Assembly: GCA_963773585.1 (NCBI GenBank)
Contig: CAVZBR010000004.1
Location: 310,001-374,000, forward strand
DNA from: CAVXJN01 sp963773585
GTDB lineage: Bacteria; Pseudomonadota; Gammaproteobacteria; JASBUN01
DNA: 64,000 nt
Direction: 5' to 3'
The notes beneath the pieces are model-generated. The model saw nothing but the letters and a program-made list of their open reading frames with translations. It did no database searches and was not told where the DNA came from. Both the position numbers and the translations under genes were made by a program. Below, one piece after another: positions 27,676 to 36,798 of the stretch; position 1 is the stretch's first letter, and each line of letters starts with the position of its first letter.

Positions 27676-30390
27676 TCAAGCCGCCGCCTGCTGCTTCTTG
27701 CGTTCGCGCAATACGCGCTTGTAATCGGTCGGCATCACTTTCACGAACTGCGACAGCGCGGTATCCCAATCGGCTAGCAGCCGCTCGGCCACTGCCGAAC
27801 CGGTGTAGCGCTGATGACGCTCGACCAAATCGCGCAGTTCTTCGATGTCGGCTTCGGCTTCCAGGGTTTCCAATTCCACCATGGCGCGGTTGGCACGGGT
27901 GGCGAATTGGCCGTCGTGATCCCACACGTAAGCGATACCGCCGCTCATGCCGGCGGCGAAGTTGCGGCCGGTGGGCCCGAGCACCACGACCCGGCCGCCG
28001 GTCATGTATTCACAGGCATGATCCCCCACGCCTTCCACGACCGCACGTGCGCCGCTGTTGCGCACGGCAAAGCGTTCGGCGGCAACGCCGCGGAAGAAGG
28101 CTTCGCCGGCGGTCGCGCCGTAGAGCACCACATTGCCGATCAAGACGTTTTCTTCGGCAATGAAACTGCTCTCCTTGGGCGGATAGATCACCACGCGGCC
28201 ACCCGAAAGACCCTTGCCGACATAATCGTTGGCGTCGCCTTCCACTTCGATAGTGACGCCCTTGGCGAGAAAGGCGCCCAGGCTCTGACCGGCGGAACCG
28301 CGCAACTTGATGTGGATGGTGTCCTCCGGCAACAGATCCGCACCCCACTTCTTGGCGATCTCATGGGACAGTGTCGTGCCGACCACGCGGTTGGTGTTGA
28401 TCACCGGCAGATCGATTCGCACCCGTTCGCCCTTCTCCAGCGCCGGCTTGGCCAATTCGATGAGCTGGTTGTCCAAGGCAAACTCCAACCCGTGATCCTG
28501 GGCCAGGGTGGCGTGAGTCTGCACTTCCTCGTGGGGTTTTTGCGCCGGATACAGAATTGCGCTCAGATCCAGGCCCTGCGCCTTCCAGTGTTCGACATCG
28601 CCTTCCATCTCCAGCGCATCGACGCGGCCGATCATGTCGTCCATGGTGCGGAAACCGAGATCCGCCATGATCCGGCGCAGGTCCTTGGCCACCATAAATA
28701 GGTAGTTGACCACGTGTTCGGGCTTGCCGCTGAACTTGCGGCGCAGCTCCGGGTCCTGGGTGGCGATGCCAACCGGGCAGGTGTTGAGATGACACTTGCG
28801 CATCATGATGCAACCGAGGGTCACCAGCGGCGCAGTGGAAAAACCGAATTCTTCGGCGCCAAGCAGCGCGGCGATGGCCACATCCCGGCCGGTCTTGAGC
28901 TGGCCATCGGTCTGGATCACCACCCGCGAGCGCAAATCGTTCATGACCAGCGTCTGGTGGGTTTCGGCCACGCCCAGCTCCCACGGCAGACCTGCATGCT
29001 TGATGGAAGTCAGCGGCGAAGCGCCGGTGCCACCGTCATGGCCGGCGATCACAATGTGGTCGGCCTTGGCTTTGGTCACCCCCGATGCCACTGTGCCTAC
29101 CCCCATTTCCGAGACCAGCTTGACGCTGATGCGGGCCTTGGGGTTGGCGTTTTTCAGATCGTGGATCAGTTGCGCCATATCTTCGATGGAATAGATGTCG
29201 TGGTGCGGCGGCGGACTGATCAGACCGACCCCCGGCGTCGAGTGCCGGATACGGGCGATGGTTTCGTCCACTTTGCGGCCGGGCAGTTCGCCGCCTTCGC
29301 CGGGCTTGGCGCCCTGGGAAATCTTGATCTGGATTTCATCGGCGTTGGCCAGGTACCAGATGGTGACGCCGAAGCGGCCCGAAGCCACCTGCTTGATGGC
29401 CGAACGCTTGGAATCGCCGTTATCCAGCGGCTGAAATCGCAGCGGATCTTCGCCGCCTTCGCCGGTGTTGGACTTACCGCCCATGCGGTTCATGGCTACG
29501 GCCAACGTCTCGTGGCTCTCCGCCGAAATGGAACCGAAGCTCATGGCGCCGGTGGCGAAGCGCTTGACGAGCTCGCTCTCCGGCTGCACTTCTTCCAAAG
29601 GTATGGGCCCACCGTTGGCGCCTTCCTTGAACTTCATCAAACCACGCAAGGTGCAATGCCGCGCCTGGCGGTTGGCGTGCTGGGAGAAGCGCCAGTAGGC
29701 GCCTTCGTCATTGGTGCGGGCGGCCACCTGCAGATCGGCGATGGACACCGGATCCCACATGTGGCGGTCGCCTTGGGCGCGCCAGTGAAAATCGCCGGGA
29801 TTGGGCAACACCGCCACCCGTACTTCTTCGCGGGTGGGGTAGCCCAATTCATGGCGACGCAATGCTTCTTCAGCGAGCACATCGAATCCGGCGCCCTTGA
29901 CCCGGCTCGGCGTGCCGGTGAAACAGCGCTCGATGACATCCTCGGCCAGACCCACCGCTTCGAAAATCTGCGCGCCTTTGTAGGACTGCAGGGTGGAGAT
30001 GCCCATTTTCGCCATCACCTTGAGCATGCCTTTGGCCACACCCTTGCGATAGGCGGCGACGATCTTTTCGTCATCGTCGTATTTCTCTCCGGACAGCAAG
30101 CCATCGCGCTGCGCCTGCCATAGTGCTTCGAAAGCCAGATACGGGTTGATGGCGTCGGCGCCGTAGCCGATCAGCAAACAGTGCTGGTGCACTTCCCGCG
30201 CTTCGCCGGATTCGAGCACGATGCCGATCTGGGTACGTTCGTGACGGCCTACCAGATGGTGGTGCACGCCGCCCACCGCAAGCAGGGAACTGACGGCGAC
30301 CCGGTCGGCGTCGATCTGACGATCGCTCAACACCACCAGGCTGTAGCCATCGGCAATGGCTTGCGAGGCTTCGTCGCAGATGCGTTGCAA
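27676..30390 (-). CDS. gltB: GltB C-terminal fragment (FMN synthase domain and GXGXG helix)
   Basis: Second open frame; the correct coding frame is open back to 30588, upstream of the first possible initiation codon (TTG at 30390). It contains the FMN-binding synthase domain (GKSNTGEGGEDP, KPGEGGELPG, ISPPPHHDIYSIEDMAQLI), the [3Fe-4S] motif RKCHLNTCPVGIATQ, and the C-terminal structural domain with GSAGQSLGAF and repeated G-x-x-G motifs. No Shine-Dalgarno precedes the TTG, so independent translation of this piece is doubtful. Confidence 0.85.
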   Translation of the reverse strand: MQRICDEASQAIADGYSLVVLSDRQIDADRVAVSSLLAVGGVHHHLVGRHERTQIGIVLESGEAREVHQHCLLIGYGADAINPYLAFEALWQAQRDGLLSGEKYDDDEKIVAAYRKGVAKGMLKVMAKMGISTLQSYKGAQIFEAVGLAEDVIERCFTGTPSRVKGAGFDVLAEEALRRHELGYPTREEVRVAVLPNPGDFHWRAQGDRHMWDPVSIADLQVAARTNDEGAYWRFSQHANRQARHCTLRGLMKFKEGANGGPIPLEEVQPESELVKRFATGAMSFGSISAESHETLAVAMNRMGGKSNTGEGGEDPLRFQPLDNGDSKRSAIKQVASGRFGVTIWYLANADEIQIKISQGAKPGEGGELPGRKVDETIARIRHSTPGVGLISPPPHHDIYSIEDMAQLIHDLKNANPKARISVKLVSEMGVGTVASGVTKAKADHIVIAGHDGGTGASPLTSIKHAGLPWELGVAETHQTLVMNDLRSRVVIQTDGQLKTGRDVAIAALLGAEEFGFSTAPLVTLGCIMMRKCHLNTCPVGIATQDPELRRKFSGKPEHVVNYLFMVAKDLRRIMADLGFRTMDDMIGRVDALEMEGDVEHWKAQGLDLSAILYPAQKPHEEVQTHATLAQDHGLEFALDNQLIELAKPALEKGERVRIDLPVINTNRVVGTTLSHEIAKKWGADLLPEDTIHIKLRGSAGQSLGAFLAKGVTIEVEGDANDYVGKGLSGGRVVIYPPKESSFIAEENVLIGNVVLYGATAGEAFFRGVAAERFAVRNSGARAVVEGVGDHACEYMTGGRVVVLGPTGRNFAAGMSGGIAYVWDHDGQFATRANRAMVELETLEAEADIEELRDLVERHQRYTGSAVAERLLADWDTALSQFVKVMPTDYKRVLRERKKQQAAA

Positions 30391-32248
30391 AGCCTTGGTG
30401 AGACCGGCTTTGCCTTCGGCTCTGGCGTAGGTGATATCGATGGTCTGGGCCTTCCAGCCGCGATGGTCGATATGCTTGAGGGCCGCCAGCTCTTCGTTCG
30501 TGAGAATCGGGTGCGGTAGCTGCAGACGATGGGCTCGGCCTTCGCCGGTTTCCAGCAGATTGCCTTCCGGACCGATGAAGCATTCCAGGCGTCATGACCA
30601 CTTCTTCACGAATGGAGTCGATGGCGGGATTGGTCACTTGCGCGAACAACTGCTTGAAGTAGTCGTAAAGCATGCGCGGCTTGTCGGAAAGGCAAGCGAG
30701 CGCCTGGTCGTTACCCATGGAACCCACCGGGTCGCGCAACTCGCGCACCAAAGGCAGCAACATGAACTGCATGGTTTCGGTGGTGTAACCAAAGGCCTGC
30801 ATCCGCGGCAGCAGACTGTCGGGGTCGAAGCCGTGGGGCTCTTCCTTCACCGGCAGCTGCGCCATCAGGATGCGCTGGTTTTCGAGCCACTGGCCGTAGG
30901 GCTGGCGGCTGGCGAAATCGTGCTTGAGCTCTTCGTCGGGAATCATGCGGCCCTGCTCGAAGTCGAGCAGGAACATCTTGCCCGGCTGCAAGCGGCCCTT
31001 GGCCTTGACGTTGGCGGGATCCACTTCCAGCACGCCCACCTCGGACGCCATGATGACCTTGTCGTCGTGGGTAAGGTAATAGCGGCTCGGGCGCAGCCCA
31101 TTACGGTCCAACACCGCGCCGATGTAATGGCCGTCTGTGAAAACGATGGACGCGGGGCCGTCCCAGGGTTCCATCAGCGCCGAGTTGTATTCGTAGAAAT
31201 TGCGCTTTGCCTCGGACATGCCGGCGTCGTTCTGCCAGGCTTCCGGGATCATCATCATCACCGCTTCCTGCAACGAACGGCCGTTCATGAGCAGGAATTC
31301 GAGGGTGTTGTCGAAGGCGCCGGAATCGGATGTCTCCGGCTCGATCACCGGGAACACCTTTTCCAATTCGTCGCCGAACAAATCGCTCTTGGCCACGCCT
31401 TCCCGGGCATGCATCCAATTGATATTGCCCTGGCGCGTGTTGATTTCGCCGTTGTGGCTCATGAACCGGTTCGGTTGCGCGCGGTCCCAGGAAGGGAAGG
31501 TATTGGTCGAGAAACGCGCATGCACCATCGCCAGGTGGGTTTCGTAGTCCGGATCGTTGAGATCGGCGTAGAAGCGCGTGACCTGGTCGGGATTGAGCAT
31601 GCCCTTGTACACCAGCACTTTGGTGGACAGGGTGCAGACGTAGAACATCTCCCGCTGGCGCAGGGATTGGTCATTGCGCAGGCGATGGGTGGCGCGCTTG
31701 CGAATCAGATACAGCTGGCGCTCCAAGGCATCGCCTTCGACGCCGTCGGCGGCAGCGACGAACAATTGCTCGATATAGGGCATGGCGGCACGCGCCGTGG
31801 GGCCGATGTCTGCATTGTCCGCATCCACCGGCACCACCCGCCAGCCGAGTACTTGCAAACCCTGCTCGGCGGCGAACTGTTCGACCGCCTCGCGGCACGG
31901 TGCTCGCTCGGGCTCATCCATGGGCAGGAACACGATGCCCGCGGCATAGCGGCCCGGCTCAGGCAGGGTTACACCCAGATCCTGCTTGGCGATCTTGGCC
32001 AGGAACTTGTGCGGCAGTGTAGTCAGCATGCCGGCACCGTCGCCGGTATTGGTCTCGCAGCCGCAGGCGCCGCGATGGACCATGCGCCGGTTGATGTGGT
32101 CGGCGTCGCGCACGATCTGGTGGCTGGCGCGGCCCTTGATATCGGCGACAAAACCGACACCGCAGTTTTCCTTCTCGAAAGCGGGATCGTACAGACCTTG
32201 CTTCTTCGGCAGTCCGTAACGGTTCGGCTTGGAGATCTGGTTCGTCAT
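30071..32248 (-). CDS. gltB: GltB N-terminal fragment (amidotransferase and central domain)
   Basis: First open frame of the broken gltB. Starting at the ATG at 32248, a 28-residue propeptide is followed by Cys29 in ENCGVGFVADIKG, the nucleophile that becomes the N-terminus after processing and hydrolyses glutamine. Further amidotransferase residues are visible in HRGACGCETNTGDGAG, ARFSTNTFPSWDRAQPNR and HNGEINT. Correct coding ends at about 30591; the remaining ~170 codons to 30071 are out of frame and are junk (HRSGRQSAGNRRR...). The in-frame extension upstream to 32434 has no family support. Confidence 0.85.
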   Translation of the reverse strand: MTNQISKPNRYGLPKKQGLYDPAFEKENCGVGFVADIKGRASHQIVRDADHINRRMVHRGACGCETNTGDGAGMLTTLPHKFLAKIAKQDLGVTLPEPGRYAAGIVFLPMDEPERAPCREAVEQFAAEQGLQVLGWRVVPVDADNADIGPTARAAMPYIEQLFVAAADGVEGDALERQLYLIRKRATHRLRNDQSLRQREMFYVCTLSTKVLVYKGMLNPDQVTRFYADLNDPDYETHLAMVHARFSTNTFPSWDRAQPNRFMSHNGEINTRQGNINWMHAREGVAKSDLFGDELEKVFPVIEPETSDSGAFDNTLEFLLMNGRSLQEAVMMMIPEAWQNDAGMSEAKRNFYEYNSALMEPWDGPASIVFTDGHYIGAVLDRNGLRPSRYYLTHDDKVIMASEVGVLEVDPANVKAKGRLQPGKMFLLDFEQGRMIPDEELKHDFASRQPYGQWLENQRILMAQLPVKEEPHGFDPDSLLPRMQAFGYTTETMQFMLLPLVRELRDPVGSMGNDQALACLSDKPRMLYDYFKQLFAQVTNPAIDSIREEVVMTPGMLHRSGRQSAGNRRRPSPSSAATAPDSHERRAGGPQAYRPSRLEGPDHRYHLRQSRRQSRSHQGFATHLRRSLASHCRWLQPGGVERSSDRRRPGRRQFPACGGRRAPPSGRPSRTYPDRHRARIRRSAGSAPALFADRLRRRRHQPVSGFRSTMAGAARWLAVRREIRR

Positions 32249-32596
32249 AAGCGCCTCTCGACTACTACTCCGCGGCGTCCGGACGGGACCGCGGATTGGC
32301 TTTGTGCTGCGATTCCCTCGCCTTCGATGCCGACGGCTCCCTCCTGATCGCAAGCAAGACCCGGACGCTGTTGGGCGCGCGGTCGGCAACGCCGCCGCGT
32401 CCCGACTCGCGATTCCGTACTGCGCCCACGCCAAATGCCGGGGAGCTGCTTACTGTGGCAGCCCCGGTTTTCGGCATTCAAGCTGTGCGAAATCCGGCCG
32501 GCCATTGTAGCGGAACCCCAACGCTATGGAAAGACCAGCTGCAGCGCTCGAATCCCTTTCGAATCAAGGCGGTTACCTACAGGTTTGGCGTCTCGG
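32249..32596. other. Intergenic region upstream of gltB
   Basis: About 350 bp between the gltB start and the sthA stop (both on the minus strand). It must contain the gltBD promoter. No convincing sigma-54 site, hairpin terminator or RNA motif was seen by eye. Confidence 0.4.
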
Positions 32597-33991
32597 TCAG
32601 GCCCTCAATTGGTCGCTGCAAGCCTGCGCGGCGGCCTGATAGCACTCGGCCAGGGTCGGGTAATTGAAGACGTTCGACGCCAGCGCATCCACGGGGCTGC
32701 CGCACGCCATGGCCATCTGTCCGACGTGCACCAGCTCGCTGGCTGCTTCGCCGATGATGTGAACCCCAAGGATCCGGCCGCTCGGACGCTCCGCCAGGAG
32801 CTTCAGCATGCCCCGGTAATCGCCGATGATCTGGCCGCGGGCAGTGTCGGCGAATTCCGCCACACCGACCACGTACTGGGCTTGACGCTCGGTGAGCTGA
32901 CGTTCGGTCTCCCCGATATAGGACAACTCGGGAATGGTATAAATGGCCATGGGCAACGGTGCGGCGCATTCGGCACCGGCTGCCGCAAATGCATGCTGCG
33001 CGACCCGACGCCCCTGCTCCATGGCCGTCGAGGCGAGCGCCGGGGCTCCGGCCAGGTCGCCGATAATATAGATATGGGCCGCCGCGGTCTGCTGGTCCTG
33101 GTTGATGCGCACCCAGCCGTTGTCGTCGGCCAGCAAGCCCGCATGCTCGATGCCTAGACTGTTGTAGTTCGGTTCGCGGCCCATGGCGTACAGCAGACAA
33201 TCGGCGTTGTGGCGCTCGCCGGTGTCGGTGCGCAGCTCGACGGTCGGGCCCAGGCGTTTGATTTCCGCAACCCGGGTTTCCAACTGCAAGCTCAAGCCCA
33301 TGTCCAACATCTGGTCCACCAGGCGTCCGGCGATGTCCTGGTCGAGATACGCCAGCGGTTGGCGGTGGTGATCGATCAAAGTCACCTTGACCCCCAGGGG
33401 CGCGAACATGGTGGCGAATTCGCACGCAATCACGCCGCCGCCGATCACCAGCATGCTGCGCGGCAGGCGGCGCATATTCAGGATGGAAGTGGAATCCAGC
33501 ACCCGTTCCTTGTCGAATGGCACGTCGGCCGGGCGGCGCGGGCGTGAACCGGTCGCCAGGACGATCACCGCGGCGCTCAAAGTTTCTTCGCTGCCGGTGC
33601 GCGTGCGCACGCGCAGGGTATGCGGATCGACGAAGGATGCTTCGCCCGGAATGATGGTAATACCGTGCTGCAGCAAGCGGCCGAGAAGCACCGACTCTTT
33701 GTTGTCGACCACCGTGTTCTTGCGCTCGATCGCCTCGGCGAGAAAGTCCGCGCTCAGATCGAACTTGCGGTACAGGGCCTCGCGCATCCCCTTGGCGGCA
33801 AAGCGCGACACCAGGAAGGCCGCTTCGCGCAGCGCTTTGCTGGGGATGGTACCGGTCTGCAGACTGACGCCACCGAGATACGGCTTGCGCTCGATCAGCG
33901 CAACCCGCCGGCCGAGCTTGGCGGCGCTTATCGCCGCCGCCTGGCCGCCCGGGCCGGAACCTACTACCAGCAAGTCATAGGTCATATTCAC
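32597..33991 (-). CDS. sthA: Si-specific (soluble) NAD(P)+ transhydrogenase
   Basis: FAD flavoprotein that equilibrates NADPH and NADH, 464 residues. FAD motif VVGSGPGGQAAAISAAKLG; the region that holds the redox disulfide in lipoamide dehydrogenases reads GGVSLQTGTIPSKALREA, with no cysteine, as expected for a transhydrogenase. NAD motif VIGGGVIACEFA, and the second FAD motif YIIGDLAG. The GTG at 33991 has GGAGGAAAG about 12 nt upstream; an ATG two codons later is also possible. It complements the membrane transhydrogenase encoded at 37.9-40.7 kb. Confidence 0.93.
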   Translation of the reverse strand: MNMTYDLLVVGSGPGGQAAAISAAKLGRRVALIERKPYLGGVSLQTGTIPSKALREAAFLVSRFAAKGMREALYRKFDLSADFLAEAIERKNTVVDNKESVLLGRLLQHGITIIPGEASFVDPHTLRVRTRTGSEETLSAAVIVLATGSRPRRPADVPFDKERVLDSTSILNMRRLPRSMLVIGGGVIACEFATMFAPLGVKVTLIDHHRQPLAYLDQDIAGRLVDQMLDMGLSLQLETRVAEIKRLGPTVELRTDTGERHNADCLLYAMGREPNYNSLGIEHAGLLADDNGWVRINQDQQTAAAHIYIIGDLAGAPALASTAMEQGRRVAQHAFAAAGAECAAPLPMAIYTIPELSYIGETERQLTERQAQYVVGVAEFADTARGQIIGDYRGMLKLLAERPSGRILGVHIIGEAASELVHVGQMAMACGSPVDALASNVFNYPTLAECYQAAAQACSDQLRA

Positions 33992-34080
33992 GATCGGTCT
34001 CTTTCCTCCACGACGGCGAACCGACGTTCACCACGGGCGCACCGCGTAGGGTGCATGGCATGCCCGGTTTCCGGGCATCT

Positions 34081-34890
34081 GTTGGGTCCGGACCTCCGGT
34101 CCTTGACCCAACCTACAGACTAGCTGGTGCGGGCGCACGAAAGCGGCCGTGTCGAACCTGTTGGGTCCGGACCTGCGGTCCTTGACCCAACCTACGGGTG
34201 CTCTGGCGCGGTGCTCGTGAAATCGACCGTGTGGCATTTGTTGGGTCCGGACCTGCGGTCCTTGACCCAACCTACGGGCGCTCTGACGCGGCGCTCGTGA
34301 AATCGACCGTGTGGCATTTGTTGGGTCCGGACCTCCGGTCCTTGACCCAACCTACGGGCGCTCTGGCGCGGCGCTCGCGAAATCGACCGTGTGGCATTTG
34401 TTGGGTCCGGACCTGCGGTCCTTGACCCAACCTACGGGCGCTCTGGCGCGGCGCTCGTGAAATCGACCGTGTGGCATTTGTTGGGTCCGGACCTGCGGTC
34501 CTTCGCCCGACCGACGGGCGCTCTGGCCGGCGGGCGTGAAATGCCGTGTCGCGCATTTGTTGGGTCCGGACCTCCGGTCTTTGACCCAACCTACGGGCGC
34601 TCTGGCGCGGCGCTCGCGAAATCGACCGTGCGGCATTTGTTGGGTCCGGACCTGCGGTCCTTGACCCAACCTACGGGTGCTCTGGCCGGCGGGCGTGAAA
34701 TGCCGTGTCGCGCATTTGTTGGGTCCGGACCTCCGGTCCTTGACCCAACCTACGGGTGCTCTGGCACGGGGTGCGCGAAATCGACCGTGTAGGTTGGGTC
34801 AAGCAGCGAAGCAGCGGACCCAACACCGCTGGATCGGCGACCTACAGGCATCCGTTGGGTCCGGACCGCGGTCCTTGACCCAGCCTACGG
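34081..34890. repeat. Tandem array of ~80-bp palindromic units
   Basis: Cores beginning GTTGGGTCCGGACC occur at 34081, 34160, 34240, 34320, 34400, 34480, 34559, 34639, 34718 and 34854 (period 79-80 for the first nine). Each core is an imperfect palindrome (TTGGGTC ... GACCCAA arms enclosing GGACC/GGTCC) and is followed by a near-identical ~40-bp spacer containing AAATCGACCGTGTGGCATTT. One core in the opposite orientation lies at 34789-34825. The core belongs to the same family as the element in the array at 25.5-26.2 kb. Spacers are repeated rather than unique, so this is not a CRISPR array. No gene is present. Confidence 0.9.
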
Positions 34891-34930
34891 GCTGTCTGGC
34901 CGGCGCGAGCGTGCGGCAGCCGTTGACGGT

Positions 34931-35809
34931 TCAATCCAACTCGGCCAGCAGACGGTCGATCATGCCCTCGGCCTGGGAGCCGTAACCGCCGCCGAAAAGA
35001 TTGTAGTGGTTGAGGATGTGGTAGAGGTTGTAAAGCGTTTTGCGCACGCCGTAGCCGCGATCCAGCGGCCAGGCGGCGTCGTAGGCTTCGCGGAATCCGC
35101 TGCCGAAGCCGCCGAACAACTCCGTCATGGCAATGTCGGTTTCTCGATCGCCATAATAGGTCGCTGGATCGAAGATTACCGGATTTCCCTGCTCGTCAGC
35201 GCCTGCATTGCCGCCCCACAGATCGCCGTGCAGCAGGGAGGGTTGTGGCTGGTAATCGACGAACAACGCGCCGAACGCGTCCATCAAGCGCTCACCACGG
35301 CTCTCCGCCCGACGACCGATGCCGCGGCGGGCGGCCAACGCCAATTGGTAACCCAGGCGGTGTTCACGCCAGAACGTAAGCCAGTCGTCCTCGCGAACAT
35401 TGATTTGCGGCGTCGAACCGATGGTATTGTCACGATGCCAACCGAAGCGGTCGGCGCGATGCCGATGCATCGCCGCCAGTTGTTCACCGGCCGCGACGGC
35501 ATCGGCTCGGCCACCGAGTTCGATATATTCCAGCACAATGAACGACGATGTTCCGGCCACACCCGTGGTGACCGGCCGCGGCGCGCGGATGGCGCCGGCC
35601 TCACTCATCTCCGCCAAGCCCTCCGCTTCGGCCTCGAACATGTCCAGGGCGCCGGCGTCGTTGAGCTTGACGAAATAGTCGCCGCCATCGCCGCGCAGGT
35701 GATGGGCTTGGTTGATGCAACCGCCGCCCACCGGGGCGCTGGAGTGCACCGAATACGCCGTACCCGTCGCCGCAGCAATGGCCGCGGCAATGTCATCCCA
35801 CTGGCTCAT
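34931..35809 (-). CDS. Fructosamine kinase family protein
   Basis: Aminoglycoside-phosphotransferase-like kinase of 292 residues, related to fructosamine-3-kinase and E. coli YniA. Family members phosphorylate ketosamines (ribulosamines) on glycated proteins as a repair step. Conserved features are GGGCINQAHHL, FVKLN (ATP Lys), the catalytic loop LLHGDLWGGN and the metal-binding FDPATYYGDRETDIAM. Starts at the ATG at 35809. Substrate is inferred from family only. Confidence 0.92.
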   Translation of the reverse strand: MSQWDDIAAAIAAATGTAYSVHSSAPVGGGCINQAHHLRGDGGDYFVKLNDAGALDMFEAEAEGLAEMSEAGAIRAPRPVTTGVAGTSSFIVLEYIELGGRADAVAAGEQLAAMHRHRADRFGWHRDNTIGSTPQINVREDDWLTFWREHRLGYQLALAARRGIGRRAESRGERLMDAFGALFVDYQPQPSLLHGDLWGGNAGADEQGNPVIFDPATYYGDRETDIAMTELFGGFGSGFREAYDAAWPLDRGYGVRKTLYNLYHILNHYNLFGGGYGSQAEGMIDRLLAELD

Positions 35810-35891
35810 GTGCGCACCTTAGCAGATGTTATGGCGACCACTCACGCCTCGACCGCGCGTGGCGACCTTCAGTGCGGCGATGTCAAGACCG

Positions 35892-36779
35892 TTACCATTC
35901 TCCCGCCCCGTGCAACCGCTGACGCAGACCGGCGCCAAAACCGAGTTCGTTGCAGAGCCGGGTGAGGGCGCGGTGGCGTACACCCCGCCAAGCAAGATCG
36001 CCCGTGCTCACTCGCAGCGGCGCTTCGCAGTGAATCCGCAGCACCTCACGCGCCAGCATAACCTGCGCACGGTACTCGGCCAGCGAGCGCGCCCAACGTG
36101 CGCCGCCGCGCAGGCCCGAAGCCGGCAGTTCCCCCAGTTGCCCGTACACGCCATTCAGGTCGCCGCACCGGTGCAAGAGCTCGGCCGCGGTCTTGGCGCC
36201 GATGCCCGGCACACCGGGCACGTTGTCCACCGCATCACCGATGAGTGCCAGCCAGTCCACCACTTGGTCGGCATCGACTCCGACAACATCGCGCACCTGG
36301 TCGGCGCCGATGCGCCGCTCTGCGGCGAAATCCCAGTAAACGTCTCCGTCCCGCATCAGTTGCAGCAGATCCTTGTCGCGGCTGACGTATACCATGGCGT
36401 AGCCCTTGGTACGGGCGCGCTTGGCAAGCGTCCCGATCAAGTCGTCGGCTTCGTAGCGCCGGCTGGCGAAGGTGGCGAACCCCCCCGCCCGCGCCAGGCG
36501 ACGACATCGTTTGAACTGCCACTCAAGATTCGCCGGCGGCAGGTCACGATTGGCTTTGTAGGTCGGCAACAGGCGGTTGCGAAACGAGCTTGTGAGACTC
36601 GCATCGAATACCACGGCCGCATGTCGCGGCCGCGCTTCGTTCAGCAACCGGACCAGAAAACCGCCGAAACCATACACGGCGTTCACCGAACGACCTTCGG
36701 GATCGGCCAAGGTTTTGGGAACCGAATGCCAGGCGCGAAAAACGTAGATGCTGGCGTCGACGAGATACAGGACGCGCAA
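35892..36779 (-). CDS. 5'-3' exonuclease / flap endonuclease (ExoIX-like)
   Basis: A 295-residue FEN-type nuclease without a polymerase domain. The metal-binding acidic residues appear in LVDASIYVFRAWH, VVFDAS, YEADDLIGTLAKRA, VSRDKDLLQL and the helix-hairpin-helix segment DNVPGVPGIGAKTAAELL. Unlike E. coli ExoIX (Xni), which has lost acidic residues of one metal site, most of the acidic set seems present. The start appears to be a TTG at 36779, with no strong Shine-Dalgarno, 19 nt after the HNH gene, so it may depend on translational coupling. Confidence 0.85.
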   Translation of the reverse strand: MRVLYLVDASIYVFRAWHSVPKTLADPEGRSVNAVYGFGGFLVRLLNEARPRHAAVVFDASLTSSFRNRLLPTYKANRDLPPANLEWQFKRCRRLARAGGFATFASRRYEADDLIGTLAKRARTKGYAMVYVSRDKDLLQLMRDGDVYWDFAAERRIGADQVRDVVGVDADQVVDWLALIGDAVDNVPGVPGIGAKTAAELLHRCGDLNGVYGQLGELPASGLRGGARWARSLAEYRAQVMLAREVLRIHCEAPLRVSTGDLAWRGVRHRALTRLCNELGFGAGLRQRLHGAGEW

Positions 36780-36798
36780 GCGGGTGCCGCGGCGTGGC

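Larger units (their letters stand above)
27676..32248 (-). pseudogene. gltB: Glutamate synthase large subunit, interrupted by one +1 frameshift
   Basis: Whole-gene span. Removing one base from the GG at 30588-30589 gives a continuous 1523-residue GltB of normal length, starting MTNQISK at 32248. All domains are intact: propeptide, class II amidotransferase with Cys29, central domain, FMN domain and the C-terminal glucan-like beta helix. As written, the frame breaks after ...EEVVMT; the expected LECFIGPEGN continues in the next frame. This is either a recent inactivating insertion or a sequencing/assembly error; the perfect conservation on both sides favours a very recent event or error. Confidence 0.9.

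Noticed and set aside
27676..32248. Naturally split two-subunit GltB
   Set aside because: The break is inside a conserved segment rather than at a domain boundary, the second piece has no proper start, and one-base removal restores the exact family sequence.
30431..32347. 638-codon plus-strand frame antisense to gltB
   Set aside because: Shadow frame; no start signal and no similarity, while the opposite strand encodes GltB.
34081..34890. CRISPR-like spacing (~40-bp core, ~40-bp spacer)
   Set aside because: The spacers are nearly identical, the core length is not constant, and no cas gene is present.
34028..34985. Overlapping frames of 60-130 codons in the second array
   Set aside because: Products of repeated palindromic DNA; frames occur on both strands with the same low-complexity peptides.
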